NCBI GenBank assembly: GCA_900078405.1 | Contig: FLTS01000001.1 | Location: 124,001 to 188,000 of the forward strand | DNA length: 64,000 nt | Direction of reading: 5' to 3' | Origin: an uncultured Stenotrophomonas sp. | GTDB lineage: Bacteria; Pseudomonadota; Gammaproteobacteria; Xanthomonadales; Xanthomonadaceae | Shown here: piece after piece, positions 1-8,294 of the stretch | How the letters are laid out: every line of letters starts with the position of its first letter | Numbering within the stretch: the first letter of the stretch is position 1 | Translations under genes and position numbers: made by a program | Notes under the pieces: model-generated | Databases searched by the model: none | Seen by the model: the letters and a program-made list of their open reading frames with translations, nothing else | Told to the model about the DNA's origin: nothing

Positions 1-460
1 CCGAGTCGCGCACCGAGGACACTTCCGGGTTCACCACCACCACCGCGCGGTCGGCGAAGTACATGGCCAGGAACGCGCCCTTCTCGATGCCGGCCGGCGA
101 GTCGCAGATGATGAAGTCGAAGCCGTCGGCGGCCAGGTCCTTGAGTACCTTCTCCACGCCTTCCTTGTTCAGCGCGTCCTTGTCGCGGGTCTGCGAGGCG
201 GCCAGCACGAACAGGTTGTCGAAGCGCTTGTCCTTGATCAGGGCCTGCTTGAGCGTGGCCTCGCCGTGGACGACGTTGACGAAGTCGTACACCACGCGGC
301 GTTCGCAGCCCATGATCAGGTCGAGGTTGCGCAGGCCGACGTCGAAGTCGATGACGGCGACCTTCTTGCCGCGGCGCGCGAGGCCGCAGGCGATGCTGGC
401 GCTGGAGGTGGTCTTGCCCACGCCGCCCTTGCCGGAGGTGACTACGATGATTTCAGCCAA
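1..460 (-). CDS. minD: Septum site-determining protein MinD (N-terminal part, runs off window)
   Basis: MinD is the membrane-associated ATPase that recruits MinC and, with MinE, keeps the division septum at mid-cell. About 153 N-terminal codons are present; the rest lies left of the window. A deviant Walker A motif (KGGVGKTT, residues 11-18, with both the signature and P-loop lysines) follows the N-terminal strand, and the DFDVGLRN and CDSPAGIE blocks typical of MinD are present. The start is a TTG at 458-460, preceded by AGGAG with about 7 nt spacing; no ATG lies nearby and the TTG puts MAEIIVVTSG at the N-terminus as in homologues. It lies 32 bp downstream of minC on the same strand, so the two are almost certainly co-transcribed; minE is expected next, outside the window. 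Confidence 0.95.
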   Translation of the reverse strand, partial: MAEIIVVTSGKGGVGKTTSSASIACGLARRGKKVAVIDFDVGLRNLDLIMGCERRVVYDFVNVVHGEATLKQALIKDKRFDNLFVLAASQTRDKDALNKEGVEKVLKDLAADGFDFIICDSPAGIEKGAFLAMYFADRAVVVVNPEVSSVRDS

Positions 461-492
461 AGGATTTCTCCTGAATGTTCGGGTGGGCCGCG

Positions 493-1326
493 TCAATCCA
501 GCGCGGCGATCATGATCTGGTCCTGCTCCAGCCAGACCTGCACGGCCTTGCCGCGCAGGTTGTCGGGAATATCGTCCAGTACCTTGTAACGTCCCGCAAT
601 GGCGACCAGTTCGGCGTGGAAGTCGCGGCAGAAGATGCGCGCGCCTTCGTTGCCCTTGGCGCCGGCCAGGGCGCGGCCCCGCAGCGTACCGTAGATGTGG
701 ATGCTGCCATCGGCGATGACCTCGGCGCCGGCACCCACTGTTGAGATGACAGTCAGGTCGCAGTTCTCGGCATACAGCTGCTGGCCCGGAATGCCCAGGG
801 GCTCCAGGTTCAGCAGCTGTATGCCGGCGTGGATGTGGGCCGGGTCGGCATACAGCTGCTGGCCCGAGCGCACCGTGCCCAGCTGCATGCGCCCGGGCTG
901 CGCCGGTGCGGCGGTCGCGGCGGGCGGCGGTGCCGGTTCAGGTGCGCGGCGCGGCGTGGGCGGTGCCACGGGGGTGGCATCGGCGGATTCATATTGGGCG
1001 CGGAACTTGGACAGCAGCGGCAGGCCGAGCTGTACCGAAAGCTGCTCGATCTCGCTGGTGCCGTAGGCCAGTGCCACCGGCAGCACGCCGGCCTCGCGCA
1101 GGCCGTCCAGCAGGGCCCGTGCGGTGGCGGTGTCCGGGGCGTGGCTGAGGCCGCCGAAATCGAGGATCACCGCCGCGCGCCCGAACAGCTTGGGCGCGCG
1201 GGCCACGCGTTCGCGCATTTCCTGGACCAGCCGCGCCACGTCGAGGGTGCGGATGCGCAGGTTGGCAACGCCCACCTGGCCGATCTTCAGATCGCCTGCC
1301 TGTTCGTAATCCGGATTCGCTGCCAT
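493..1326 (-). CDS. minC: Septum site-determining protein MinC, with a 26-residue duplication in the C-terminal domain
   Basis: MinC inhibits FtsZ polymerisation at the poles and is activated by MinD. The 277-residue product has an N-terminal FtsZ-inhibiting domain (about 1-110), a Pro/Ala-rich linker (about 115-150) and the C-terminal beta-helix domain with the GAEVIADGSIHIYG and LRGRALAG blocks. It is longer than E. coli MinC (231 residues). Unusually, the segment GQQLYA occurs twice, near residues 154 and 180, with about 20 extra residues between them; homologues as I know them run directly from the first GQQLYA into the ENCDLTVI strand. The ATG at 1324-1326 starts 1 bp after the stop of the upstream acetyltransferase gene. 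The longer open frame upstream is only overlap with that gene. Confidence 0.93.
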   Translation of the reverse strand: MAANPDYEQAGDLKIGQVGVANLRIRTLDVARLVQEMRERVARAPKLFGRAAVILDFGGLSHAPDTATARALLDGLREAGVLPVALAYGTSEIEQLSVQLGLPLLSKFRAQYESADATPVAPPTPRRAPEPAPPPAATAAPAQPGRMQLGTVRSGQQLYADPAHIHAGIQLLNLEPLGIPGQQLYAENCDLTVISTVGAGAEVIADGSIHIYGTLRGRALAGAKGNEGARIFCRDFHAELVAIAGRYKVLDDIPDNLRGKAVQVWLEQDQIMIAALD

Positions 1327-1327
1327 C

Positions 1328-1918
1328 TCAGGTTCCCGTCGGCCGCTGCTGCAGGGGCCGGCGTGCATGGCCCACCCACGGGAGGTCGGGCAGGTTGTCG
1401 CCATAGGTTTCCTTCACCCATTCGTGGCTGCACAGGTCCTTGAGCAGCATGCTGGTGCGCACGTCCACTTCCGGCATGGTGTTCTGCCCGACCTCGCGGA
1501 AGCCGAAGCTGCCGTGGAACAGCAGGGCGGCGTCGGCGCCGTGGTCGAGGAACACCTCGCAGGCCATCTGCGGGTAGCGCAGCTCGGCGTAGCTCTGCAC
1601 GTCGGCATAGAACGCGCGGCCGACACCACCGCCGCGGCGGCGGCTGGCGACCACGATGCGGTCGATGTAGAAGAAGCTGGGATAGCGCTCCTGGAACCAG
1701 GCGAAGTTGCAGCTGTCGTGCGCGCTGTCGCTGCCGTAGCCCACCAGGAAGCCGGCCATGTTGCCGTCGCGTTCGGCGACGCGGAAATACTCGGCGGTTT
1801 CGTAGAAGCGGCGGACCTTGGCGGCATCCAGCGGCAGGATGGCCAGGCCGGCGTTGTTGTTCAGTGCCAGGACGGAATCGAGCTCGTGCTCGCGCACGTC
1901 GCGGATGACGATCGACAT
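1328..1918 (-). CDS. GNAT family N-acetyltransferase, first gene of the min operon
   Basis: A 196-residue protein with the GNAT fold: an N-terminal strand-helix (MSIVIRDVREHELDSVLALN), a long beta4 ending in YIDRIVV, and the acetyl-CoA pyrophosphate-binding loop R-RRGGGVGR near residues 100-107, followed by a C-terminal strand with FGFREVGQ. It probably acetylates a small molecule or protein N-terminus; no substrate can be read from the sequence. The ATG at 1916-1918 has GGAG 5-6 nt upstream. Its stop is 1 bp from the minC start, so translation is likely coupled with minC and minD. Whether it has any role in division is unknown. Confidence 0.88.
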   Translation of the reverse strand: MSIVIRDVREHELDSVLALNNNAGLAILPLDAAKVRRFYETAEYFRVAERDGNMAGFLVGYGSDSAHDSCNFAWFQERYPSFFYIDRIVVASRRRGGGVGRAFYADVQSYAELRYPQMACEVFLDHGADAALLFHGSFGFREVGQNTMPEVDVRTSMLLKDLCSHEWVKETYGDNLPDLPWVGHARRPLQQRPTGT

Positions 1919-2059
1919 TGTGACTCCGTGGGGTGAAACAGTCGGCCCCGGATGGGGGGAAGGGGGCAGGCCGGCGATTATCGCATGGCCGGCCGGAGCC
2001 CGGCGAGCCATGACTTCCGTGGGAGGGCGCGCACGCGCCGGGCTCCTTACCATGCACGC

Positions 2060-3259
2060 ATGTTGGGAAAACTCAGCCATACCCGCGTCCTGCGCTTGGC
2101 CGGCCTGTTCACCTGGGCCATCGTCAGCCTGCCGCTGATCTACAGCCAGTACACGCTGGACGAGGAGGCCGTGCCCGGCCGGCCGGGCGAGGAGCTGTGG
2201 CTGTTCGCGCTCTACATGGCCTTCGGCGGCTGCTATTTCTGGCTGACCCGGCGGCTCAACAGCGGCGGCCACGCACACTGGTACGACCGCCTGCTGTTGC
2301 TGGTGCTGACCATCTGCGCGCTGGCGGTCAGCTTCCTCAACGGCTCGGGGCTGGGCAGCATCCTGATGATGGTCGCGGCCGGGGTGATCCCGTGGCTGCT
2401 GCCGGTGCGGCTGGGCGTGTTCTGGCTGCTGGTGAGCCAGCTGACGGTGCTGCCGGTGTACCTGATGCTGGGCTTCTCGCTGTTCGAGGCGCTGATGCAG
2501 TCGCTGCTGTATGGCGGCTTCTCGATGTTCATCTTCGTGACCAGCCTGGTCGCGCGGCAGCAGACCCAGGCCCGCGAGGAACAGCGCCGGCTCAACGCCG
2601 AGTTGCGCGCCACCCGCCTGCTGCTGGCCGAGAGCGCCCGCGTCAACGAGCGCACCCGAATTTCCCGCGAGCTGCACGACCTGCTCGGCCACCACCTGAC
2701 CGCGCTGAGCCTGAACCTGGAGGTGGCCGGCCACATCACCGAGGGGCGGGCGCAGGAGCACGTGCGGCAGGCGCACACGCTGGCCAAGCTGCTGCTCACC
2801 GACGTGCGCGAGGCGGTCAGCCAACTGCGCGAAAGCGGCGCGATCGACCTGGCCGCGGCGCTGCGGCCACTGGCCGAGCGGGTGCCCTCGCTGCACATCC
2901 ACCTGGACATGGACGACCCGCTCAGCGTGGAAGACCCCGAGCGCGCCCACGTGCTGCTGCGCTGCACCCAGGAGATCATCACCAACGCCGTGCGCCATGC
3001 CGGTGCCCGCAACCTGTGGATAAAAGTGGGGCGGGAGCGCGAGCGCATCGTCATCGACGCGCATGACGATGGCATTGGCGGCGAGGTGGAGCGGATACTG
3101 CCCGGCAATGGCCTGCGCGGCATGCGCGAACGGCTGGCCCAGCACGGCGGCGACCTGGACGTGTCGACACCGCGCGGCGGGGGCTTCCGCCTTCGCCTGT
3201 GGCTGCCGGTGGCAACCAACATGATGCTGGCCTCCGGGCCACAAGGAGTGAACCGATGA
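2060..3259 (+). CDS. Sensor histidine kinase of the DesK/NarL-partner type
   Basis: A 399-residue membrane sensor kinase. The first about 160 residues hold five or six hydrophobic segments; then a short coiled stretch (Q-rich, about 165-190) leads to a HisKA_3 dimerisation domain with the phospho-acceptor His206 in the block ERTRISRELHDLLGHH, followed by a HATPase_c domain (N box around Asn309 in NAVRHA; DDGIGG; GNGLRGMRER). It autophosphorylates and passes phosphate to the response regulator encoded next, whose ATG overlaps its stop by 4 bp. The transmembrane sensor suggests a membrane-state or hydrophobic signal, as in DesK, but the ligand is not evident. The ATG at 2060 was chosen because the upstream in-frame stretch is not hydrophobic and lacks a family counterpart. 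Confidence 0.92.
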   Translation: MLGKLSHTRVLRLAGLFTWAIVSLPLIYSQYTLDEEAVPGRPGEELWLFALYMAFGGCYFWLTRRLNSGGHAHWYDRLLLLVLTICALAVSFLNGSGLGSILMMVAAGVIPWLLPVRLGVFWLLVSQLTVLPVYLMLGFSLFEALMQSLLYGGFSMFIFVTSLVARQQTQAREEQRRLNAELRATRLLLAESARVNERTRISRELHDLLGHHLTALSLNLEVAGHITEGRAQEHVRQAHTLAKLLLTDVREAVSQLRESGAIDLAAALRPLAERVPSLHIHLDMDDPLSVEDPERAHVLLRCTQEIITNAVRHAGARNLWIKVGRERERIVIDAHDDGIGGEVERILPGNGLRGMRERLAQHGGDLDVSTPRGGGFRLRLWLPVATNMMLASGPQGVNR

Positions 3260-3897
3260 TCCGCGTCTGCCTGGTCGACGACCAAACCCTGGTGCGGCAG
3301 GGCATCCGCTCGCTGCTGGCGCTCGATGACGGCATCGAGGTGGTGGCCGAGGCCACCGACGGCCGCCAGGCGGTGGAGCTGATCCCCGAGGTGGCGCCGG
3401 ACGTGGTGCTGATGGACATGCGCATGCCGGTGATGTCCGGGCTGGAGGCGCTGCAGACCCTGTCCCAGCGCGGGCAGTTGCCGCCGTCGATCATCCTGAC
3501 CACCTTCGACGACGACCAACTGGTGCTGGCCGGGCTCAAGGCCGGGGCAAAGGGTTACCTGCTCAAGGACGTGACCCTGGAGCAACTGGTCGGCGCCATC
3601 CGCACCGTGGCCGAGGGCGGTTCGCTGGTGCAGCCGGCGGTGACCCAGCGCCTGCTGTCCGGGCTGGAGCACATGCGCAACGAGTTCGTCAGCCTCGACC
3701 GCCCGGACCCGCTGACCGACCGCGAGACCGAGATCCTGCGGCTGATGGCCTCGGGCTTCTCCAACAAGGAGATCGCCAACTCGCTGGGCGTGGCCGAGGG
3801 CACCATCAAGAACCACGTCTCCAACATATTGAGCAAGCTGGGGGTGCGCGACCGTACCCGCGCGGTGCTCAAGGCGTTCGAGCTGCAATTGGTCTGA
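3256..3897 (+). CDS. LuxR/NarL-type response regulator (partner of the preceding kinase)
   Basis: A 213-residue two-domain regulator. The receiver domain (1-120) carries the acidic pair D8-D9, phospho-acceptor D54 in VVLMDMRMP, the switch Thr in ILTTFDDD and the conserved Lys in KGYLLKD. The C-terminal LuxR helix-turn-helix (about 148-208) starts at LTDRETEILRLMA and includes SNKEIA and VKNHVSNIL-like recognition helix residues. Phosphorylation by the kinase encoded immediately upstream would drive dimerisation and DNA binding. Start codon ATG overlaps the kinase stop (ATGA), which indicates translational coupling. The genes it controls cannot be told from this window. Confidence 0.94.
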   Translation: MIRVCLVDDQTLVRQGIRSLLALDDGIEVVAEATDGRQAVELIPEVAPDVVLMDMRMPVMSGLEALQTLSQRGQLPPSIILTTFDDDQLVLAGLKAGAKGYLLKDVTLEQLVGAIRTVAEGGSLVQPAVTQRLLSGLEHMRNEFVSLDRPDPLTDRETEILRLMASGFSNKEIANSLGVAEGTIKNHVSNILSKLGVRDRTRAVLKAFELQLV

Positions 3898-4100
3898 ACG
3901 GGACCGGCCGGAGGCGGAAACCGCCGCGGCCACGCTGCCGGGGCCGGGGTGATGCGTTACCCTTGGAACCCGTCGAAGACGTTTCGCAGCCGGCAGGGAA
4001 ACCGGTGCGCCAATCCTGTCAACAACCCGTGCAAAGCCTGATAGGATGGGGGCTTCGCTTCAATCAACCCGGCCGTGGGATCGGCCCCGGAGACTCCTGA

Positions 4101-5234
4101 ATGACCCGTATTATCGAGTTCCTGATCGCCTTGGGGATCGTGGCTGGCCTGTTCGTCCTCATCGGCGTGCTGCTGCCGGGCGAGCGTCACATCACCGAGA
4201 GCGTCGAGACCAACCGCAAGATGACGATCGTGTACGACACGGTCAACAGCCTGCGCCGCTTCAAGGATTGGAACCCGCTGGTGCTGCGCGATCCCGCCGT
4301 CGAGCTGACGCTCAAGGGTCCGGACGCCGGCAAGGGCGCGCGCCTGGAATTCAATTCGAAGAACGACGTGCTGGGCCAGGGCAGCTGGGAAATCACCGAC
4401 AGCGAGGAGAACCGGCGCGTCTCCATCGCCATCGAGGACCAGACCCGCGGCCATGACAAGGTGACCACCTTCACCCTGCAGCCGACCGGCAAGAACGACC
4501 GCAACGTCAAGATCACCCAGGACTACAGCGTCAAGTACGGCTTCGACCTGTTCGGCCGCTACGCCGGCCTGTACGTCAGCCGCCATATCGGCGACGACCT
4601 GAAGCTGGGCCTGTCGCGCATGGCCAACATGCTGGCCTCGGTGCCGAACGTGGATTACCGTGCCGCCGAAGCCCCGCTGACCGACCTGAAGATCGTGGAC
4701 GTGCCGGCCGAGGACCTGCTGGCGGTCAACGCCGGCAACATCGACCGCAGCAACGAAACCATCCGCAAGTCGATCCAGGACAACCAGGAATGGATCAAGC
4801 GCGCGATGGAGGCCAACGGCCTTGAGGCCGCCGGCCCGGTGCGCATCGTCACCACCGACTTCGGCGCCGAGAAGTACGCCTTCGACGTGGTCCAGCCGGT
4901 CCGCAAGAAGAGCGGCGCCGACAAGGACAAGAAGGACGACGACAAGGACGCCGCCGCCGAGGCCACTCCGGTCGCCGCCGCCGATGGCGAGCTGAAGGTG
5001 AAGATCCCGGACGGCAACCCGGCCACCTACAGCCACGTTGCGCCGCACCGTTCCGCGTTCGCGTCCTACACCGGCCACATGGCGGGCCTGGACGTGGCCC
5101 GCAACGCGCTGCGTGCGTGGGCGACCACCAACGGCAACGAGGTGACCGACCGTCCGTACGAATCGTGGAAGGGCGGCGTGGACAAGGCGTTCACCACCGA
5201 CGGCACCTACGACGTGTACTGGTCGATCAAGTAA
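4101..5234 (+). CDS. Membrane-anchored SRPBCC (polyketide cyclase-like) protein with GyrI-like C-terminal half
   Basis: A 377-residue protein with an N-terminal transmembrane segment (about 5-27), then a START/SRPBCC-like ligand-binding domain (about 30-185; SLRRFKDWNPL is typical of the family) and a second region (about 195-375) that resembles GyrI/effector-binding folds, interrupted by a charged Lys/Asp and Ala-rich linker near residues 270-300. It probably binds a hydrophobic molecule at the membrane; 'polyketide cyclase' is a family label, not a proven activity. It is preceded by a 203-bp gap that must hold its promoter and is followed by a strong terminator, so it is likely a single-gene transcript. 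Confidence 0.75.
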   Translation: MTRIIEFLIALGIVAGLFVLIGVLLPGERHITESVETNRKMTIVYDTVNSLRRFKDWNPLVLRDPAVELTLKGPDAGKGARLEFNSKNDVLGQGSWEITDSEENRRVSIAIEDQTRGHDKVTTFTLQPTGKNDRNVKITQDYSVKYGFDLFGRYAGLYVSRHIGDDLKLGLSRMANMLASVPNVDYRAAEAPLTDLKIVDVPAEDLLAVNAGNIDRSNETIRKSIQDNQEWIKRAMEANGLEAAGPVRIVTTDFGAEKYAFDVVQPVRKKSGADKDKKDDDKDAAAEATPVAAADGELKVKIPDGNPATYSHVAPHRSAFASYTGHMAGLDVARNALRAWATTNGNEVTDRPYESWKGGVDKAFTTDGTYDVYWSIK

Positions 5235-5265
5235 CCGACCGGTTGCGACGAATGCAATGATCGAC

Positions 5266-5297
5266 GAAAAACGCGCCGCTTCCTGCGGCGCGTTTTT
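5266..5297 (+). terminator. Rho-independent terminator after the SRPBCC gene
   Basis: A GC-rich stem (cgcgccgc / gcggcgcg) with a 5-nt loop flanked by an A-run on the left and a five-T run on the right. It sits 31 bp after the upstream stop and could also act on transcription from the opposite side because of the A-run. Confidence 0.88.
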
Positions 5298-5349
5298 CTT
5301 TGGCCCCCACCGTGGCCCGGCGGCGGGCCGCAAAACCCGAGGGAAGACG

Positions 5350-5721
5350 ATGCTGGGTCTGGAACGGCGTGTACGCAAACCTTCGTTTCTGGCGTTCTGC
5401 GGCGCATTGCTGGCTGCCGCCGCGGTGGCACTGTCGGCCTATGCCGCGCATGGCGTCGGCGATCCCCTGTTGCAGTCCCGGCTGGAAACCGCCGCACTGC
5501 ATGCCTTCGGCCATGGCGTGGTGCTGGCGGTGCTGGGCCCGGCTTCGCTGAACGGGTTCGGGCGGGTGGCGCTGTACGTGCTGTTGCTGGGGGTGCTGCT
5601 GTTCTCCGGGAGCGTGGCCGGCGGCGTTCTGGCGGGCTGGCCGACGACGCTGGCCCCGGTCGGCGGCATGGCGATGATCGCCGGCTGGCTGCTGTTCGCG
5701 CTGGGCTCGCTGCGGCGGTAG
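5350..5721 (+). CDS. DUF423 family small membrane protein
   Basis: A 123-residue protein with four hydrophobic segments, matching DUF423 (YgdD-like). The N-terminal helix containing ALSAYAAHG followed by the HAFGH segment is the hallmark of this family. Function is unknown; it sits in the inner membrane. The ATG at 5350 was chosen over upstream in-frame codons because those fall in the terminator region. The next gene starts 4 bp after its stop, so the two are probably co-transcribed. Confidence 0.85.
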   Translation: MLGLERRVRKPSFLAFCGALLAAAAVALSAYAAHGVGDPLLQSRLETAALHAFGHGVVLAVLGPASLNGFGRVALYVLLLGVLLFSGSVAGGVLAGWPTTLAPVGGMAMIAGWLLFALGSLRR

Positions 5722-5725
5722 CGGC

Positions 5726-6400
5726 GTGCCCCGTTACGCGCGCGGATTCGACATCGGGCAGGCGCTGGCGCACCTGCAGCGCTGCGACCGGCGGCTGGCC
5801 GCCTGGATGCGCCGGCTGGGGCCGCTGGAAGCCCCGGCGGGCTGGCGCCGCCCGTTCGATCCGGTCGATGCGCTGGCGCGCGCGATCCTGTTCCAGCAAC
5901 TCAGCGGCAAGGCCGCCTCGACGATCGTCGGGCGGGTGGAGGCGGCCATCGGCAGCCCGCGCCTGCATGCCGACACGCTGGCCCGCATCGACGACGCCGG
6001 CCTGCGCGCCTGCGGCGTCTCCGGCAACAAGGCGCTGGCGCTGCGCGACCTGGCCCGGCGCGAGCAGGCCGGGGAGATTCCCTCGACCCGGCAGATGGCG
6101 TGGATGCACCACGACGCCATCGTCGAGGCATTGGTACCGGTCCGCGGCATCGGCCGCTGGACGGTGGAGATGATGCTGATGTTCCGGCTCGGGCGGCCGG
6201 ACATCCTGCCGGTCGATGATCTCGGCATCCGCAAGGGCGCCCAGCGCGTGGACGGCGCCGACGTCATGCCCACGCCGAAGGAACTGCAGGCCCGTGGCGA
6301 ATGCTGGGGGCCGTACCGCACCTGGGCCAGCCTGTATCTGTGGCGGATCGCCGATGCCGCTGATGCCGGTGGTACGAAGACCAACCGTTCGCAGGATTGA
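5726..6400 (+). CDS. DNA-3-methyladenine glycosylase II family protein (AlkA-like, HhH-GPD)
   Basis: A 224-residue base-excision glycosylase. It has the helix-hairpin-helix motif (VRGIGRWTVEMML, about residues 137-150) and the catalytic aspartate pair in LPVDDLG (D164-D165). Such enzymes flip out and excise alkylated purines such as 3-methyladenine. It lacks the N-terminal TBP-like domain of full-length E. coli AlkA, so it is the short single-domain form. A second AlkA domain is encoded in the Ada-AlkA fusion at 28.1-29.6 kb. The start is a GTG at 5726; no ATG lies in frame before the conserved region. Confidence 0.88.
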   Translation: MPRYARGFDIGQALAHLQRCDRRLAAWMRRLGPLEAPAGWRRPFDPVDALARAILFQQLSGKAASTIVGRVEAAIGSPRLHADTLARIDDAGLRACGVSGNKALALRDLARREQAGEIPSTRQMAWMHHDAIVEALVPVRGIGRWTVEMMLMFRLGRPDILPVDDLGIRKGAQRVDGADVMPTPKELQARGECWGPYRTWASLYLWRIADAADAGGTKTNRSQD

Positions 6401-6477
6401 TTCCTTGGGTAGGGGAGCCGCATTCCTGGCGATGGCGATGCTTTCTCGTATCGCGTGAGTGGCCTTGCGTTTCATGG

Positions 6478-6545
6478 GTACCGGGCTTGCCCGGTACGGG
6501 GCTTCACCGGGAAGGCTTCATGCGGGGCAAGCCCCGCATCTACGG
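6478..6545. repeat. Extragenic palindromic repeat (GGGCAAGCCCCGC family)
   Basis: Paired imperfect palindromes: an accgggcttgcccggta arm and a gcggggcaagccccgc arm joined by a short 'ttcaccgggaaggcttcat' linker. Related units occur at 32150-32205, 57263-57362 and near 58800-58858. All lie between genes, consistent with a REP-like element that may form a hairpin at the ends of mRNAs. Confidence 0.75.
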
Positions 6546-6563
6546 CGCTTCCGGCGGGCAAGT

Positions 6564-7328
6564 TCACAGCTGGTAGCGGTGCAGGTAGTCGTCCAGATGC
6601 TTCCTGCCGGGCGCGGATTGCGTGTATTCGCCCTTGTCGCTCCATGACACGGTATGGCCGATGCCGCACTCGGCCAGCAGGTATTCGAGCAGGCCGTCGT
6701 GCGGGCACAGGTACCACTGCCCCGCATGCGGGAAGCACAGCCACAGCCCGCGGTGGCGGTATTTGCGCGCCACGCCCATGCGGCTTTTCAGCTGCACGCG
6801 CAGGAAGGTGCGGCCGTCGATGTGCTGGGCGATGAAGTCGGCGCCCTGCCAGTCGTCGCTCAGGCGCAGGGTGACGTAGCCGTAGTCGGCCAGCCGTGCC
6901 GAGACTTTCTGGAAGTTGTGGTTTTCGCGCTGGCGGCTGTTGAGCGCGGCATAGGCCACCGGTTCGAGGGGAGCGTGCGCTTGCCGCTGCGCCATCGCTT
7001 CGGCGATGCGCGACAGGCGCTGCATCAGGCGTTGCAGGCGGCCATCGGCGAGCAGCGCGGCATGGTGGCCGGCGTTGAAGCGTTCGCCGCGCTCGCACCA
7101 GGTCAGCAGCGGGCGCAGCTCGGCCAGCGTGGCGTCTTCGATCCGCTGCGGGTCGTCAGTGGCTTTGCAAGCGGCGGCCGGATCGTAGCCGGGGTCGCAC
7201 CACGGTGGGTATGCCAGCAGGGCGAAGAAGGTGTCTGCCGCTTCGTGCCGGTACGCGTGTTGCAGTGCCTGCCATGCGGCCAGCAGGGTTTCGATGTCGG
7301 CCAGTCCTGGCAGGCCGCCCTCAGCCAC
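6564..7328 (-). CDS. DUF6508-like protein with a possible PD-(D/E)xK-like C-terminal region
   Basis: A 254-residue cytoplasmic protein. The first about 125 residues resemble DUF6508, with the characteristic CERGERFNAGH and DGRLQRLMQRL blocks. The C-terminal half has the order GYVTLRL - GADFIA - LRVQLKSR, which is reminiscent of a PD-(D/E)xK nuclease core (D in GAD, then QxK in place of ExK); this is inference from spacing only. It starts with GTG and its first codons overlap the last 8 bp of the upstream peptidase gene, so the two are co-expressed. No function can be assigned with confidence. Confidence 0.6.
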   Translation of the reverse strand: MAEGGLPGLADIETLLAAWQALQHAYRHEAADTFFALLAYPPWCDPGYDPAAACKATDDPQRIEDATLAELRPLLTWCERGERFNAGHHAALLADGRLQRLMQRLSRIAEAMAQRQAHAPLEPVAYAALNSRQRENHNFQKVSARLADYGYVTLRLSDDWQGADFIAQHIDGRTFLRVQLKSRMGVARKYRHRGLWLCFPHAGQWYLCPHDGLLEYLLAECGIGHTVSWSDKGEYTQSAPGRKHLDDYLHRYQL

Positions 7329-8121
7329 GGAAGCACCAGTGCCACGGCTCGTAGACGATGCCGTGCGGGTTGTCGCGCGGGTAGCTCAGGTGGAAGCCGA
7401 AATCGCCTGCGCGACGTTGCAGCCAGGCGAAGGCCGGGGCGCGCTCGAAGGATTCCTCCGCGGGTGGCTCGCCCGGCGTGCCGATGTCCAGCGCGTTGCC
7501 GCCGTGGTGCTCGCTGTAGCCCGGCGCGGCGTTGACGGTGAGGATCGCGGTCATATCCAGGCCGCGGGCGAGCTTGCGTTCGAAGATGCCCAGTTGGTAG
7601 GCGTGGCTGCGGTAGCCGGAGATCGCGTCCAGCGCAATGCCGTCGATTGCGGCGGCCATGTGCAGGCGCTGCCATGCACGCGCGGCGCCGCGGGTGAGCC
7701 ACAGCGGGCGGCGGTAGCGGTCGAAGCCGGCCAGTTGCAGGCATGCCGGTTCGGCGACCAGTGGCAGCCCGGTGCACGCGGCATAGGCGCCGGCATCCAG
7801 GCCGAGCTGGTCCAGCCGCTGCTGCAGCCCGTCCAGCGGCAGCGGGGCGGAGGGCGGGGGCATGCGTGCCGGTTGCGACAGCCGGGCCTCGAGCAGCGCC
7901 AGTGCCGGTTCGACGCCGGGCTCTTCGGGCAGGCGTGTCACCAGCGGCATCAGGCCGCCACGCAGTTGCACGGCCAGATAGCGGCCATCGCGCTTGCGCC
8001 GCAGCACATGGCTGGCGCGGGCAAGCAGGCGTGCGTCGTGGTTGCTGCGCGCGCGCAGCAGGCCGCCGGGCCAGATTTCGATGTCGGCGGTATTGAGCAG
8101 CAGGTGTGGGGCATTGCGCAT
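7321..8121 (-). CDS. M15-family D-alanyl-D-alanine carboxypeptidase-like protein (VanY-like)
   Basis: A 266-residue protein whose C-terminal half carries the VanY/M15 zinc peptidase motifs: SGYRSHAYQ, the zinc-ligand block SEHHGGNALDIG and the final EPWHW. These enzymes trim D-Ala from peptidoglycan stem peptides. The N-terminal about 110 residues are not recognised, and there is no clear signal peptide, which is odd for a cell-wall enzyme; an upstream in-frame ATG exists at 8139 but adds no hydrophobic segment. The ATG at 8121 is the most plausible start but no good Shine-Dalgarno sequence supports it. Confidence 0.78.
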   Translation of the reverse strand: MRNAPHLLLNTADIEIWPGGLLRARSNHDARLLARASHVLRRKRDGRYLAVQLRGGLMPLVTRLPEEPGVEPALALLEARLSQPARMPPPSAPLPLDGLQQRLDQLGLDAGAYAACTGLPLVAEPACLQLAGFDRYRRPLWLTRGAARAWQRLHMAAAIDGIALDAISGYRSHAYQLGIFERKLARGLDMTAILTVNAAPGYSEHHGGNALDIGTPGEPPAEESFERAPAFAWLQRRAGDFGFHLSYPRDNPHGIVYEPWHWCFRG

Positions 8122-8216
8122 GGGGGCAGCTTGGAGCATCGATGCTGGGCTGTCTAATGTCCGGCCGGCGTTCGTGGTGCTGCGCGTGAATGCCCGGGTT
8201 ACATCGCCGATGCCTC

Positions 8217-8294
8217 GGTAGGTCGGGGTTACACCCCAGGCGATGGGATGCACGAGGCGGGAGTACGGAGCGTCGAGGCGTGATCCCGACCTAC
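8217..8294. repeat. Extragenic repeat (GGTCGGGGTTAC ... CCCGACCTAC family)
   Basis: Two inverted arms, ggtaggtcggggttacacccc and gatcccgacctacg, bracket about 45 bp. Related units lie at 16737-16805, 20972-21038 and 38414-38476. The last four bases overlap the stop codon region of the PH-like gene. Confidence 0.7.
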
